From Ilex aquifolium (Eukaryota > Streptophyta > Magnoliopsida > Aquifoliales > Aquifoliaceae), in the NCBI GenBank assembly GCA_951799425.1, contig OX637401.1:16083501-16147500 (forward strand): DNA of 64,000 nucleotides, given 5' to 3'. Below are positions 11,137-23,261 of the stretch, one piece after another. The translations under genes were made by a program, and so were the position numbers. The notes under the pieces are model-generated. The model saw only the letters and a program-made list of their open reading frames with translations, had not been told where the DNA came from and did no database searches. Every line of letters begins with the position of its first letter. Within the stretch, counting starts at the first letter, position 1.

Positions 11137-13280
11137 AGGCAGAAACTTGACTTACCTCTCCAAAGAATGAATGAGTTTGGAACTCGTACTCCTTTTCTTT
11201 ATTTCCTGCAAAACGAACAAACTATCCAAGACCAAAGTGCTTCGATCGAAATCACTCTGATACTTAAGTCAGTTTGTAGATATTCTTTATTTATTTGGCC
11301 TTAACATTTGTGTTTCACAATGTAAATTGGTAGTATGTTGTTGTTGCAGGATACAAGAAACAATTTGTTCTTACCCCATAGTCTAACTATAGTTCTTGGG
11401 TTCATTTTAGAGGGTTATCTGAGTGGAAAAACGTCATTTTATGGGTCTTCACTTAGACAAACATGTTATTTCTTAATTTTTCTTGTTATTTGTGGTGGAA
11501 ACTATTGATACGAGTGATTGTGCTTGAAGTTTGATCTTCATTGTTTTGGTGGAAATGGGTGTGCTCCAAAATTAATAAAGCTTAAAATTTGAGTTTTGGG
11601 TGATGTGTATTATTTGTGTTGAGAGAAGAGGGGGTAATTATAGATAAGATTATTCTCGATAAACTTATATATGCCAAACCTAAGATTTAAAAATGTCTTC
11701 ATGATTGGTCATGGATTCATAAAGCATTTGTTCTTGGAAGCATTTAAATTTTTTTTTATTACTGTGGGTTTTTAGTAACCATATAATCCTTCTAATAGAA
11801 CAGGTGTCTTAGCGTTTTCATTTGATGGTCCTTGTTTTTAAATTGGCTTAAGTGTGACCCATGAAATGGAGTTATACATTTCATAGATAATGTTGTGAAC
11901 TTTTCAAGTCTTTTCATAGGTTGTGATCATTGTCAATTCTGAGGCAAAAAAATAATTGTTGGCACTTAAACAAGAACTTAGCTTAATTTGATAAGGTGTG
12001 ATCTTTTCAAATTATTTATTTATTTGTAGTCAATGCATTTAAAAAGTAATTTTGAATGATCTCTGTTCTTTTGGTAGTGAGTTATAAATTTTTATTTCTA
12101 ATAAGATTTTATTGTTACTGAAAAAACAAATTTAAAAAATATTCATATAATATATTTGTTGAGCCTCATTTCAACTCATGGATCTTATATTGGAAAGAAG
12201 GGGAAGACATTATTTTTCAGACTTTACATATGATGTTTTGAAAATCTTAATTCTCGATAAACTTGTGCTCATAATTTTTGCCAAGATAATGTTCCATTAA
12301 TGCTGAATATTCACAACTCAAATTGCATTAAAAAATTTTGCCCGAAAGATTGATATCTACATATTAAGGACCAGATGAATGACCTAAAAGTCTTTTTTTT
12401 TTAGGGGGAGGGGAAGGGGGGAAGGGGGGAAGGAGGCTTGAACCATTGACCTTAAGAAGGTAAAGTTTTCACAAGATAAGGAATATCATTGGACCAAAGA
12501 CTCATTGGTAACTGATCAAAAAGTCTAATCATGTTGTTTTGGCTTATATGTTGAATTCAACAATATTAGTGAAATTTGAATAAAGGGAAATACCTAAACA
12601 AGAATCTAACATCTAAATAGTCTTGCTTATGTTGAACAAACCTCAAAAAGAAAACAAAATAAGATATAGTAATAGGTGCTACAAGATCTCCAAGTGAAAT
12701 TCAACCAACATGTCCCACGCAAGAAACTTGTTTACAAAAGTTCTCTGGAATACAAATTTACAAATGCTAAGAGACTATTTGTTTTATTAACAATGGCCTA
12801 TCTGCAACACAGTTAGGAGTTCAATTTTTTTTTTTTTTATTTAAGAAAACTTTTAGAGTGGAAACAAGTTATTCTTCCTAGGTTCAATCCTCATAGATCA
12901 ATTAACACCTATTCTTTTCTCTTGTAGTAGTAATATACACAAATCATTGTACATATCATAAAGAAGGTATTGCCAATACTCAAATTATAGAATCACCACT
13001 CAACAATGGAAAAAAAAAAAAAAGAGAATGCAATCTTAATAAACAAATAACAAGAGAACCAAAGCATACTCCTATTTCGTTTTTGACAATATGGAGGTGA
13101 TACTTGAATTTGAGCTCTCTGGCCTTCTTGGAGTCTTGAGACCGCATTATGATGTTTGGTAAAGTGGTAAAAATTATGATCTAGCTTTATTTGATCACCA
13201 ATTAAGTACACATTGAAGGTAAGATTTAAAAGAACTATGATGATGACAAAGCAAAAAAAGAAAAAATGAATTAATATATA
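11137..13280. other. Gene-free AT-rich spacer
   Basis: I see no conserved ORF, RNA gene or complete transposon. Short ORFs here lack recognisable motifs. A G-rich run lies at 12403-12436 and poly-T tracts near 12830. Confidence 0.5.
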
Positions 13281-13446
13281 TCGATACTACTAATAAAACT
13301 TTTAATTTTCAATTTTTTTCTACAAATCATTGCAACTTATTAGCTAACTTTTTATTGATTGGATCACATTTGTATTCTTTAGATAATAGTATATTTCATT
13401 TGTTAATCAAAATAGTCCACGTGCAACGCACGTGTACAGTGACTAG
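13281..13446 (+). mobile_element. Mini-Helitron (non-autonomous)
   Basis: The 5' end TCGATACTACTAATAAAAC is preceded by A. The 3' end has a perfect 7-bp-stem hairpin (CACGTGC-AAC-GCACGTG, 13418-13434) nine bases before the terminal CTAG, followed by T. Insertion between A and T, a 5' TC, a 3' CTRR and a subterminal hairpin are the established Helitron hallmarks. At 166 bp it has no Rep/helicase. Confidence 0.85.
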
Positions 13447-13863
13447 TATTATTAAAATCTCTCTATCTTTGCAAAATTTTTGAATGGTCATGTTATGCTT
13501 AACATTATATATAAAAATAAAATTATTCTTTTTTTCCAATACCTAAATATTAATACACGTCGATGATCAAGCATATCGTATATGAGGAAAATCCGAACTC
13601 GTCGTGTAACAAGTTTTAGAGTCTACAGACTTAATGTGTTGTGATCATTATATTCGAGGTGGATTCTAACATTGAATTAAATCTATTATTAGTGGTAAGA
13701 TATATTTGGTAAAGGTTGTACTATTACAAGTTTTATACATCACATAACTTAAGTATGTCCATTTATGAAAAAAATAACAAGCATGACACCCCTCAAAACA
13801 AATGAAAAGAAAGAAAAAAAAGATACTTAACCATAAAACATATGCTAGACCAAAAAAAAAAAT

Positions 13864-14018
13864 AGTAATGTTATATGGACTTAAAAAACAGACTTGATAA
13901 TCACAACCATTGAACAGGTAGTGGATCCTAATAAATTCTGATACTCACAGTGAAATCAATGGTTGTAATTATCAAATCTACTTTTTAAGTTTACTTTTTA
14001 AATTAATGTAACATTGCT
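13864..14018. mobile_element. 155-bp hairpin MITE
   Basis: AGTAATGTTATATGGACTTA at the left pairs with AAATTAATGTAACATTGCT at the right. The inner parts (GATAATCACAACCATTGA / TCAATGGTTGTAATTATC) pair over 18 bp with few mismatches. It lies about 150 bp past the 3' end of the complete UGT. Confidence 0.65.
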
Positions 14019-14174
14019 AAAAAAAAATTAAAACGAAACTAGAAATCAAATGATGCAGTGCTTATCTGATGATATTTTTTATTTTATTCTTTCACATTTC
14101 AACTTCTAAATTTATTCAATATCAATACCAATGCCATATTTAGGTTGTCTAGAATTGGCCTTTGTGAATAAATT

Positions 14175-15563
14175 TTACTGACTGCCACCTCGAATCTCAT
14201 CCACAAAAGCCTTAAGATTCATGTCCGAGGATCCACCTTCCTTCACAGCTTCCCTCGCCAAATCCTTCCATTTCTTAGCATTCTCTCTCATCTCTTCGCC
14301 TCTATCTCCGCTTCCCATCACCAGCTCTAAGCACCTCTTGATTTCACCACCTCCGACGACTCCTCCACACGCAGTCACCCTCTCCCCAGTCTTCCAAACG
14401 TCTTTGATGAGCTTTGCATTGGTCGTCTGATCGGTCCACTGCGGAAACGCCACCACTGGCACCCCAGAAACCAAGCTCTCCACTGTCGAATTCCACCCGC
14501 AATGTGTCACAAAACACCCCACCGATGGGTGCGAAAGAACCTCCACTTGAGAACACCATGGCACTATCATCCCCTGTTTTTCTAGTTCTTCACTGCGACT
14601 CAACTTTTCTTCTTCTTTCACCCCATTACCAGTTACCCTAATCACCCACAAAAATGGCCGATGGCTTTCTAGCAATCCGAACGCAAGCTCTTCCATTTGT
14701 TGCTTTGATAACACGGATATGCTTCCAAACGACACGTAAACCACAGAAGATTTGGGTTTTGAGTTCAACCATTCCACATAATCTCTTGATTTTTGAAAGA
14801 GATCGCCTCCAAAGGACGTATCAGATGGATCTTTTCCATCCAAGAAAGCTGATGGTATTAGTGGTCCTATTGCCTTTAAGTTATACTTCTCAATAGCTCT
14901 TAGGGCCTCAGTTTCCAAAGCATCAAAGGTGTTTAGGAGTACTTTTGGGTTTGTTTCTTCATCAAGTAGCTCAAAATGCCCCATTAATGCTGGGAGTGCG
15001 AAATTGTATATGTTTGAATTTGAAGAGTGAAAAAAAGAGGGAATGTCACAAATAGCAAGAGGTGGCAGCCCTGGTAATTCAATGGAAAATGAGGGGTCAC
15101 TGCTATTAATTTTAATAGTCTCAGCGTACCCATAGAAGTAATAGTAATAAATATCGAAAAGGGTGGCTGGTTGAATCCAAAGAAGTGTGGCGGAGACATG
15201 AAGGCGACGCGCCACCTGTCCTACCCATGGAAGAAGGGTGGTGTAGATCACATGGGTAAACGGGTGGCCTTCGGCAGCACCGGCGGTAATGAGTTCTGCC
15301 ACCGCTTGGGAACCAAGTCTTGTAAGCTCAGATATGAAGCGTTCGTCACTAGCTGTCCACCCATTGTCATAACCATCAGAGAAGGAAGCAAAGGTTAATC
15401 CTTCTGGTGGTGGAGTGGTTTTGGCCATGTGGCGAATGGCAGAGACACTGGTTAAGAAGGTGACTTTGACACTCATTCGGACAAGGCGCTTGGCGAATTG
15501 CAACGATGGGTTAATGTGACCTTGTGCCGGAAAGGTGACAAGTAAGATACGACACTCCTCCAT
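14175..15563 (-). CDS. UDP-glycosyltransferase, UGT75-like, complete (462 aa)
   Basis: Complete intronless family 1 UGT, 462 residues, the usual length. The GT-B fold is visible: the N-terminal acceptor domain has FPAQGHINP (His16, the presumed catalytic base), and the C-terminal domain has the 44-residue PSPG box at residues 336-379, running from WCSQVEVLSHP through THCGWNS to FPQWTDQ. PSPG Trp22 and final Gln44 fit UDP-glucose use. Where many UGTs have a catalytic Asp, this protein has VIYTTLLPW. I recall UGT75 members with Thr at this place (YTLLLPW), so this supports the family rather than loss of function. The ORF opens further upstream only with a non-AUG codon, so the ATG at 15563 is chosen. 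Characterised UGT75 proteins glucosylate anthocyanins, crocetin, auxin and other acids; the substrate here is unknown. Confidence 0.95.
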   Translation of the reverse strand: MEECRILLVTFPAQGHINPSLQFAKRLVRMSVKVTFLTSVSAIRHMAKTTPPPEGLTFASFSDGYDNGWTASDERFISELTRLGSQAVAELITAGAAEGHPFTHVIYTTLLPWVGQVARRLHVSATLLWIQPATLFDIYYYYFYGYAETIKINSSDPSFSIELPGLPPLAICDIPSFFHSSNSNIYNFALPALMGHFELLDEETNPKVLLNTFDALETEALRAIEKYNLKAIGPLIPSAFLDGKDPSDTSFGGDLFQKSRDYVEWLNSKPKSSVVYVSFGSISVLSKQQMEELAFGLLESHRPFLWVIRVTGNGVKEEEKLSRSEELEKQGMIVPWCSQVEVLSHPSVGCFVTHCGWNSTVESLVSGVPVVAFPQWTDQTTNAKLIKDVWKTGERVTACGGVVGGGEIKRCLELVMGSGDRGEEMRENAKKWKDLAREAVKEGGSSDMNLKAFVDEIRGGSQ

Positions 15564-15674
15564 ATAGACTACACTTGAATTTTTTGCCTTTTGGGTGCAG
15601 TATCTATGTGACACCCGGTGATCTATCTGAAAGCTTGTGTAACTTGTGTTTGTGTGGTAGAAATCACTTGAGAG

Positions 15675-15683
15675 CTATATATA
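15675..15683 (-). promoter_or_regulatory. TATA box of the complete UGT
   Basis: TATATATAG-like core on the minus strand, about 112 bp upstream of the start at 15563, inside the sequence GAGAGCTATATATAAGCG. It is conserved with the copy at 953-961. Confidence 0.7.
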
Positions 15684-16303
15684 AGCGTTTGAGCTTATTT
15701 TTTTGAGGTGAAATTCCTTTTTTTTTATTGAAATGAGAATCATCATATACAAGTGAGTTTTTTACTAATTAATGATAGATAATTTATTAAAAACATAATA
15801 AAAATATAGAAAATATTAAATAGACTTAAAATTTTGACTTCATAAATTACTATCATTAAATAGATAGTGAGTTCTAATAAATACTATAACCCACAGTTAA
15901 ATTAATAATAAATATAATAGTCACATTATTAAGTCAAAATTTTAAATTTGTGTGGTTGTTCTAAATATATATATGTATATAATCTGAATCCAATATTTTG
16001 TATGACGTTTGAGGTGACGAATTGGAGGAAGTTGTATCCCATTTTGCATCTCTTTATTTTTTTTAGAATTAGAGCCGGAAACATTGGTCTGACAGGTCTC
16101 CATGGTACTGAATTTTTTAAAAGATAAGATGATACTGAACTATCAGATGTTAACGTGTATGAAACATGTGGTGGGTAATGCTGATGAATAGCATGATGTG
16201 TGTAGTGCATACATGATTAATCTGGGTGTAAACATCAAATCCTTTTTGGTAGCCTTCACCGATTGCAGGCCCAAAAATTATACCAAAAAATAGTCTTCGA
16301 TTG

Positions 16304-16838
16304 CATGTTTGGATTGCATCTCAAAAAATAGTCTTTGAAAACAGTTTTTGAGAAGAGGTTTAGAAAATTGTGTTTTTATGTTTTCTGAGAGAAAAAACTT
16401 GTTTGGTTAGATAATTCCAAAAAATAGCTTTATAAAATAGAAAATAATAGACGAAGACAAATCTTAAACACAGACCTCCAATCGCCGGAGTGGCTGTGTT
16501 CGTGTGTGTGTGTTCGTTCTGTTTGAAAGACAAAGTGGAGAGAAAGAGAGGAGAGAGAAGGGATGGCAAAAAGAAAAGCTTTTATACTATGACTAGTTTT
16601 GATGCTAAGGGGATTCGAATGGGAGAGCTCATTAAAAAGTTTAGGGTTGTTTCCCTTATTTTTTATTTTGGCTTGAAAATTTAGAGAACATTATTTAGAT
16701 ATTTTTTATTTTTTGTTCTCAATTCTCACTTTTTTTTTGAAAATTTATATTTGGAAATTGTTATCCGAACAACATCTCAAGAGTTTTACTATTTTTGAGA
16801 ACAAAAAACTATTTTGGAGACACAATCCAAATAGGCCC
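16304..16838. mobile_element. Shortened copy of the GTTTGGATTG element
   Basis: Matches 4101-4922 but lacks about 290 bp of interior. The right end (ACACAATCCAAATAGGCCC) is intact. The left end (GTTTGGATTGCATCTC) follows rearranged sequence. Confidence 0.6.
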
Positions 16839-17925
16839 AGAGACTCTCATGAGCGTTAATTTCATTATCTTTTCATGCCCTTGTACCAGTTAATTAGCTC
16901 GATTAATTACTTCGTTTTGAGCAAAAGACATGGTACCATGTGATACACACAAGAGATGGAGAGTTAGGCTCCCCTTTAATTTCTAAATAATTGAAGAATC
17001 ATGTAATTTTTTTTTTTAATGATCAAGATTTATCCATATCAACAAATCATATTTTATTTAAAAAGTATTAAAATTAAAATTAAAATTAAATAGATTTTAT
17101 TAATTTGAACAAATTCCGACTATTCACAATGAATTAGATAATTCTTTAATGAGCAATGCTACCTAAACTTAAAAATGCTGACTTGATTAATCACCGTTAT
17201 TAATTTAAGTATGGGTCTCAATATTTATTGAAATCAACTACTTATTCAACGGTGGTGATTGATTAAATCAACAAATTAAGTCAATATTTTAAGTACAAGT
17301 AATATTTTCCTTCTCTAATTACTTGAAAATTGGAGGGGAGCCTAACCTAAAAATGGACTTGCTCAAAAGTAACTAGACACTGTATTTGTCCTAAACCAAG
17401 ATGAGTAGATTCGTTGTGCACAAAGAAGAAAATAGACTTAGAATTATCTCAATTACATATTATTTGGACTCATAACTGCCACGTAAGAGCGTAATTACCT
17501 ACAAACTAAGGGCATTCGGTTAATTACATGGCTTAAACTTTATTGCCGTATTGCTGCAGTTTCTTTCAATTGTTGTGGGACGTTCTTTGTAGCTTTAATT
17601 CTTGACCTTTCTACTCAAGTTCTTTGGTGAGGTTTTTTTGTGCGGTAGATTATTTTTTAAGGGCCTACCTGCAATTTTTAATTGGTATTGTTTTTATCAA
17701 TGGGTGTTAGAAGACCTATTCATGCCCTTCTAAGTGACTCTGATTGTTAGTGTTTCAAAACAATAAAGGTTGAGATGTATGTATACGATTTGCTCTCTTC
17801 TTTGTTCAAATCCAAAAGGTTGACTGTTGAGATGAATGTGTACGATTTGCCCACTCTTCTTTGTTCAAATCCAAGAGAGAGGAGAGTTACAATAAGAAAT
17901 GACAACATATTGTTCATTTATTATA

Positions 17926-18214
17926 GTATTTAAATATGAGCCACATTACGAGTAATGCTACACCAATAATAAAAAAAAAACAAAAAAAAAATTTTAATGA
18001 TGTGACAATTAACATGGTAAATAATTAAATACGAAATTTTAAAGGAATGAAAGTGAGACAAAAAAAACATCATTATTATGGTCCCATGTCATTTGTTCTC
18101 TGGTTTTTGTTTCATTTTTCAGTCCATTAATGTTATTAGAACATAATATGTAGATGTAATGCGTTGTGATTATTGAATTAAGAGTAATGTTCTTGAGATT
18201 CAATGACAATCAAA
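17926..18214. mobile_element. Unclassified ~290-bp insertion in arm 2
   Basis: Arm 1 reads TTATAGTAAATGACCACAATC without a break at about 6990. Arm 2 has about 290 bp of AT-rich sequence between the matching halves. It contains AGTAATGCTACACC like other small hairpins here, but I could not define its ends. Confidence 0.45.
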
Positions 18215-18641
18215 TGACCACAATCTTAATGTCCTTAAATTATCTCTCATTGCTCTTCAATTAATTATAGAATGCATTCAATATTTTTAATAATCAAATA
18301 ATAATACTATTTGGATCTAAAAAACTGATCTCATTTGTTAACATGATTCACTATGATCTTTGGATTGATTGTGGACCCCATTAAATATTAAAACTTGCTC
18401 TCTATCCAATGGTTCCAATGAAATCAAATCATTATGTCAATAAATGAGGTCAAATTTTTAAGTCTAAATAAAATTACTCACAATCAAAATATTATAATTA
18501 TTATGTGCCTAAATTATATGCTGATTGCATTGCTATGTTTGATTGATCAATGCAACATTACTCAACATAACACCCCCATTCAAAAAAAGAAAGGAAAAGA
18601 ACAAGTTCGAAACTTAACATATGGCATTTTCTGAATAATTT

Positions 18642-18709
18642 TTAGTGACTACCATCTCCAATCTCATCGACAAAAGGCTTAAAGATTCATGTCCGAGGAG
18701 CCACCTTCT
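18642..18709 (-). pseudogene. UGT pseudogene, C-terminal piece
   Basis: Last ~23 codons and stop (TAA at 18644-18642) of the third UGT copy. The next upstream coding base of this copy lies 1.14 kb away at 19850, beyond an inverted-repeat element. Confidence 0.85.
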
Positions 18710-19849
18710 ATTGATGACACGTCACTATTGATGACACGTCACTATTGATGATATGGTATCACCAATCAATAATAAAACTCTAAATAGATAAGATGAACTC
18801 TATTTAAACTTACATGGAAGAAGAGTAAGAGTTATTTGTTTACATGGCAGGTTAGTTATTAACTTTTGTGAGGTCTATTTATTTATTTATTTAATATTAA
18901 GGCTAATCTAAACTTGTACCCTGAAAGAACACTCAAATCTCAATTTACACCCTCAAATTTAAAAAATATCAATTTATACCTTGAAAGATATAAATTCATA
19001 TCAATGTGCACTTAGGGCTAACTTTGTCCATTTTTCCGTTAAAAAAGTTTGTATTAATTATAAATTATACCCCCAAGTTTAAATATTTCATATTTATCAT
19101 CATAAAACAATTTCATCCATTAATGCTTGTTAAATAGCTCTTACTTGTATCATATCATAACATATTTGTGTCGTATTTGAGTCAATAAAAAGATTTTTCA
19201 AAATTTTAAAAAAATTATAAAATACCTATTTTTTACATGCAGTACTTGTCAAATAACTATTTTCTATTTACAGTTAGACACATATTTTGATTGTCCAATC
19301 AAATTAAAGTTATATACGAATAACACAATTGAAGTTAAACAAAATAGTTATTTAACAAGTATTATAGACTAAAAATTGATATTTTTTAATTTTTAAAAAA
19401 TATTAAATAGTATTTTATGAATTGTCGTAAATGTGAAATATAAGACGCAACACAATTGACTCGACATGAAAATCTTTTTTGTTAAAAATATTTTTTTATT
19501 GCTTCGAATACAACATGAATGTTATGATACGATACAATTGAGAGTTATTTAACGAGCATTAATGAATGAAATTCTTTTTGGATCATAAATGTGAAATATT
19601 TAAATTTTGAGGGGTGTAATTTATAATTCACCTAAACATTTTTAATGACAAAAATCGGTGACAATTAGTCATAGGTGCACATTGATATGTATTTATATTT
19701 TTCAGTGTGTAAATTAACATTTTTAAATTTTGAAAGTGTAAATTAATATTCCAATAATGTTTTAGAGTGTAAGTTGAGATTAGCACTTAATTTTATTGAT
19801 CGGTGATGAAACATCACCTGTATCACCGTTGTAGTGAATATTTTTTCCC
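18710..19849. mobile_element. Inverted-repeat DNA element inside a UGT copy
   Basis: Interrupts the UGT reading sequence between CCACCTTCT and CTTTCACAG. The arms pair: GGTATCACCAATCAATAAT near 18755 with ATTGATCGGTGATGAAACA near 19796, then GGCTAATCTAAACTT with AAGTTGAGATTAGC further in. The left edge holds three copies of TCACTATTGATGACACG. There is no coding potential. The left half also occurs at 7505-7880. Confidence 0.7.
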
Positions 19850-20616
19850 CTCTTTCACAGCATCCCTCGCCAAATCCTTCCATTTCTTAGCATTCTCTCT
19901 CATCTTTTCGCCTCCATCTCCGCTTCCCATCAAAAGCTCTAAGCACCTCTTGATCTCAACACCTCCGACTATGCCTCCACAGTCCACTCGCCGCCACCCG
20001 CACCCCCGTCTTCCAAACATCTTCGATGAGCTTTGCATTGGTTGCCTGATCTGTCTATTGACGAAAAGCCACCACTGGCACCCCGGAAACCAAGCTCTCC
20101 ACCGTAGAACTCCACCCGCAATGGGTCACGAAGCATCCCACGGATGGGTGCGAAAGAACCTCCATTTGAGAACACCATGGCACTATCATCCCCTGTTGTT
20201 CTAGTTCTTCACAACGACTCAACTTTTCTTCTTCATTTTCACCATTAACCGTTGCTCTAATCACCCACAAAAATGGTTGATGGCTTTCTAGCAACCCAAA
20301 AGCAAGCTCTTCCATTTGTTGCTTTGATAACACGAGCTTCCAAATGATTACCTAAACCACAGATGATTCGGATTTTGAGTTCAACCATTCGAAATAATCT
20401 CTTGATTTTTGAAAGAGATCACCTCCAAAGGAAGTGTTAGATGGATCTTTTCCATCCAAGAAAGCTGATGGGATTAATGGTCCTATTGCCTTTAAGTTGT
20501 ATTTCTCAATAGATCTTAGGGCCTCCATTTCCAAAGCATCAAAGCTGTTTACAAGAATATTAGGGTTTATTTCTTCATCAAGTACCTCTAGATGCTCCTT
20601 AAATGACGGGAGTACG
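19850..20616 (-). pseudogene. UGT pseudogene, central piece with damaged PSPG box
   Basis: Encodes recognisable pieces: [48 protein letters not shown] and KRCLELLMGSGDGG, which lie in more than one frame. Compared with the complete copy, CGWNS has become CGWSS, a stop follows VVAFRQ inside the PSPG box, and bases are lost near VVYVSFGS. It cannot encode an active enzyme. It is bounded at 19850 and 20617 by insertions. Confidence 0.9.
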
Positions 20617-21130
20617 TGAACTGACCTACATGGTGTGCTTATCCAATAACATGCTGCCCTCTCATTGAAATGACAGATTTCTCAGAAAACCCAACTCAGA
20701 ATATGGGTAGAATTTGTTAACGGAAGTTAACGTCGGAGTTAACAGGGAAAATTTCAAGAAAAGGACCACAAAACCCAGATCTCTCTCTTAAAGTTTTTTC
20801 AAAGTTCAAAAATTTACAACCCACCACTCCAGTCTCTCTCTCTTCAAATTTAGAACGCATTTCTCCATTTATATTTGTTGGTCTCTTTCTCCATATATCT
20901 TCTCTCTTTGCACACAACTGTAGGAGGAGGGGAGACTCGATCAAATCGACATTGCTGTTGTGGAGGAATTGATAAGAGATTCTCACGCATAAGCAATTTC
21001 GGCTAGACATTTCTCTAAATACTGAGATATGTGCAAAGACATATGTCTAGGTGCACAGGTGAAGAAATTTCGGCTAAAGAAAGAATCTAATCAGTGTGTT
21101 TTTGCGCCGTAACAAAGATGTGTTGAATAT

Positions 21131-21217
21131 ATAACTTTCTCGTTACCTCAAAAAAATAATAATAATACAACTTTCTCATTACTGCGAAAAAATAATAATA
21201 ATAATACAACTTTCTCA
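21131..21217. repeat. Short tandem repeat (~45-bp unit), split by a solo LTR
   Basis: Units of ACAACTTTCTCATTACCGC followed by an AAT-rich tail: two full units here, with the next unit resuming at 22096-22143 after the solo LTR. Confidence 0.7.
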
Positions 21218-22095
21218 TGTTGGAACAAAATAATTTTTTAAGTGTAAAAACTGAATTTTTGGTCGACTTTAAGTCTAAATTAAAGTGAGACCCGTTCGTT
21301 GTTTCAAATAAACTTTCATGGGTTCGTATTCTACTCCATGAGGAGAATAATGTACTGTATTCACTTGTTCAAATCAAGTCAGAAATGAATGACAAAATAG
21401 GCTCCAAAATAACCCTCTTAAAATGAAAAAATAAAGGTTGTGCAATGTAGGATTTGACACCAATGGTGTCTTCTGACTTATATTGAGTTGTGTCTGTTCA
21501 TAGAAAATAGTTACAGAAGTAGTGTCTTCTGGGTTGTGTCTTTTAATATGGTGACTGTCTGAAAAGTCATCAGAATGTCTATAAATATCCAGGTTCATTA
21601 CCATTCTGTATTCATTCATTCATCAGTTCATAATGAGAGTTAATTCAGACATTAATGCATTGCATTTCAGAATTAAGACAATCAGCATTTTGAGAGTACA
21701 CAACACAATTTATGGTTCGCTGGACGAGTAGATTGGATTGCTACTTGTGCTCGTGCAAAGATCATTGTATCTTGGGAGGCAAACGCTCGATATTCCATAA
21801 GCACCGTATGTGGGGGCAAAATCTGTCTTAAGAACATAGTGTCAAACAGTAGTCTTGATCTACATCAACTTCATTAACTGTTCTTGTTGTGCAACCGGGT
21901 TAGTATTTATATTGGTTTGACAAACAATTACATGTAATTTTTTGTTGTTACTGCTTCGTTAAGTTTATAGTAACTATTTCTATATTCTGTGTAATTGTTT
22001 CACATTTGATTGTTACTGTTTTATTATACATTACATGTTTCAAATAATAAATTTCAATAAGTAATTTTATCATATTTGGAATACCACAAACAACA
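21218..22095 (+). mobile_element. Solo LTR, Ty1/copia-like
   Basis: 878 bp starting TGTTGGAACA and ending CAAACAACA (TG...CA with TGTTG/CAACA inverted ends), flanked by TCTCA at 21213-21217 and 22096-22100. A TATA-like CTATAAATA lies near 21578. The downstream leader-like text around 21710-21890 recalls copia LTR R/U5 regions. No internal domain remains, so this is an LTR-only fossil. A partial copy lies at about 23260-23898 through later tandem duplication. Confidence 0.75.
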
Positions 22096-23232
22096 TCTCA
22101 TTACCGCAAAAAAATAATAATAATACAACTTTCTCCATTTCCTACACACAACTCCCACAATCACCAAGACTATTATAGTCATCATCAACCTTGTATTGAC
22201 ACCATTGCATCATATCAACTCCAACGTAAACAATTGGATGTAAAATCAAAAATTTTCTTGTTGCTTAAAGTAGGTGTTGCCATCCGACTGGGTCCTTACA
22301 GGAGGATTTATGCACCCCTATGCAAATTTCTGTAAAATCATGAATGTTATTTTCAGCACTTCGCATTTAAAGGTAGTTAAATCGAGCAACAGAACTAAAA
22401 AACTTGTTTACATAAATATATGTACCTAAAATGTTGTAGGAGAAGGAAAAAGTAGAATGCCCAGTTAATAATAAAACTTAGCATATAATCCATTGGAAAG
22501 CTACACAAGAATGTACTGTACATAAGAATAAAACTAATGACATAGTATATTAGCACTTTTTTTCCCTCAAAAGCCTAGCATTAACCTCATCCAATTGAGT
22601 GACCAACGAATTCAAAGCAACAAAACCCAACATCTATTCTTTAAGTTTAGAGGTGATAGCTGAGAAGAGAAATTAAAAAAAAAATGAGGGTTGAAAGTAA
22701 AAAGTCCAGGTTGTGCGAACTAACCTTTTGTGCCAACTGAAGAGAATCAATTTCATTTTAGTATGCAATCTCTTGTGTGCAACTAATTAAAAAAAGGGGA
22801 AAGAAAATGAAATCAATTAAGGTATTCGAAAAATATATATACATCATGATGTACCAATATACGCGCGCGTGTGTGTGTGTGCTCTTATTCAATCTAATTT
22901 TAGAGAAATAAGAGGATTTTTACCTTGTTCTCCATGGATACAACCTGAGTATGGCTGGGTCTTCACCTTCTTCTTTTTTTTGGTAAGTTGTTTTTCACGT
23001 TCACTAGTTATGTGGGAAGAGATTTGAAGAAAGAGGGAGATAGTGATGGAGTTGTGAGAGAGGGGGAAAGAAAAGTTATGAAGAGATGGGTTGTTTTTAA
23101 TTTTCAAAAAACAGAAGAGAAATCGTCACCCAGGTTTCGTGCCTCATTTTTCTTGAAGTTTTTTCTGTTACTTTAGGCGTTAACCATCGTTAATGAAACC
23201 AGCTCAACCGATGAGTTGGCATTCTAAAAAGT
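21460..23232. repeat. Tandem duplication, first unit
   Basis: About 1.8-kb unit comprising most of the solo LTR plus the following module, which ends in a partial right terminus of the large TIR element. It is repeated at 23262-27690 with an offset of about 1803 bp near the start. It contains the unoccupied insertion site GGTCT (22958-22962). Confidence 0.8.
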
Positions 23233-23261
23233 TCTTGTGTCTGTTCATATAGAACAGTTAC

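Larger units (their letters stand above)
14726..19090. repeat. Segmental duplication, arm 2
   Basis: Partner of 1-7880. Window base 1 aligns to 14726 with no net indel up to the two start codons. The arm is shorter because the hAT, LINE and 5592-6534 insertions are absent. The spacer around 16250-16300 is rearranged relative to arm 1. Confidence 0.85.

Noticed and set aside
14221-14896. Several plus-strand frames of 69-80 codons
   Set aside because: They overlap the complete UGT on the opposite strand and show no motifs of their own.
15564-15614. N-terminal extension of the complete UGT by 17 codons
   Set aside because: It would start with GTG, and the resulting residues are not conserved in the family. 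The ATG at 15563 gives the normal family start.
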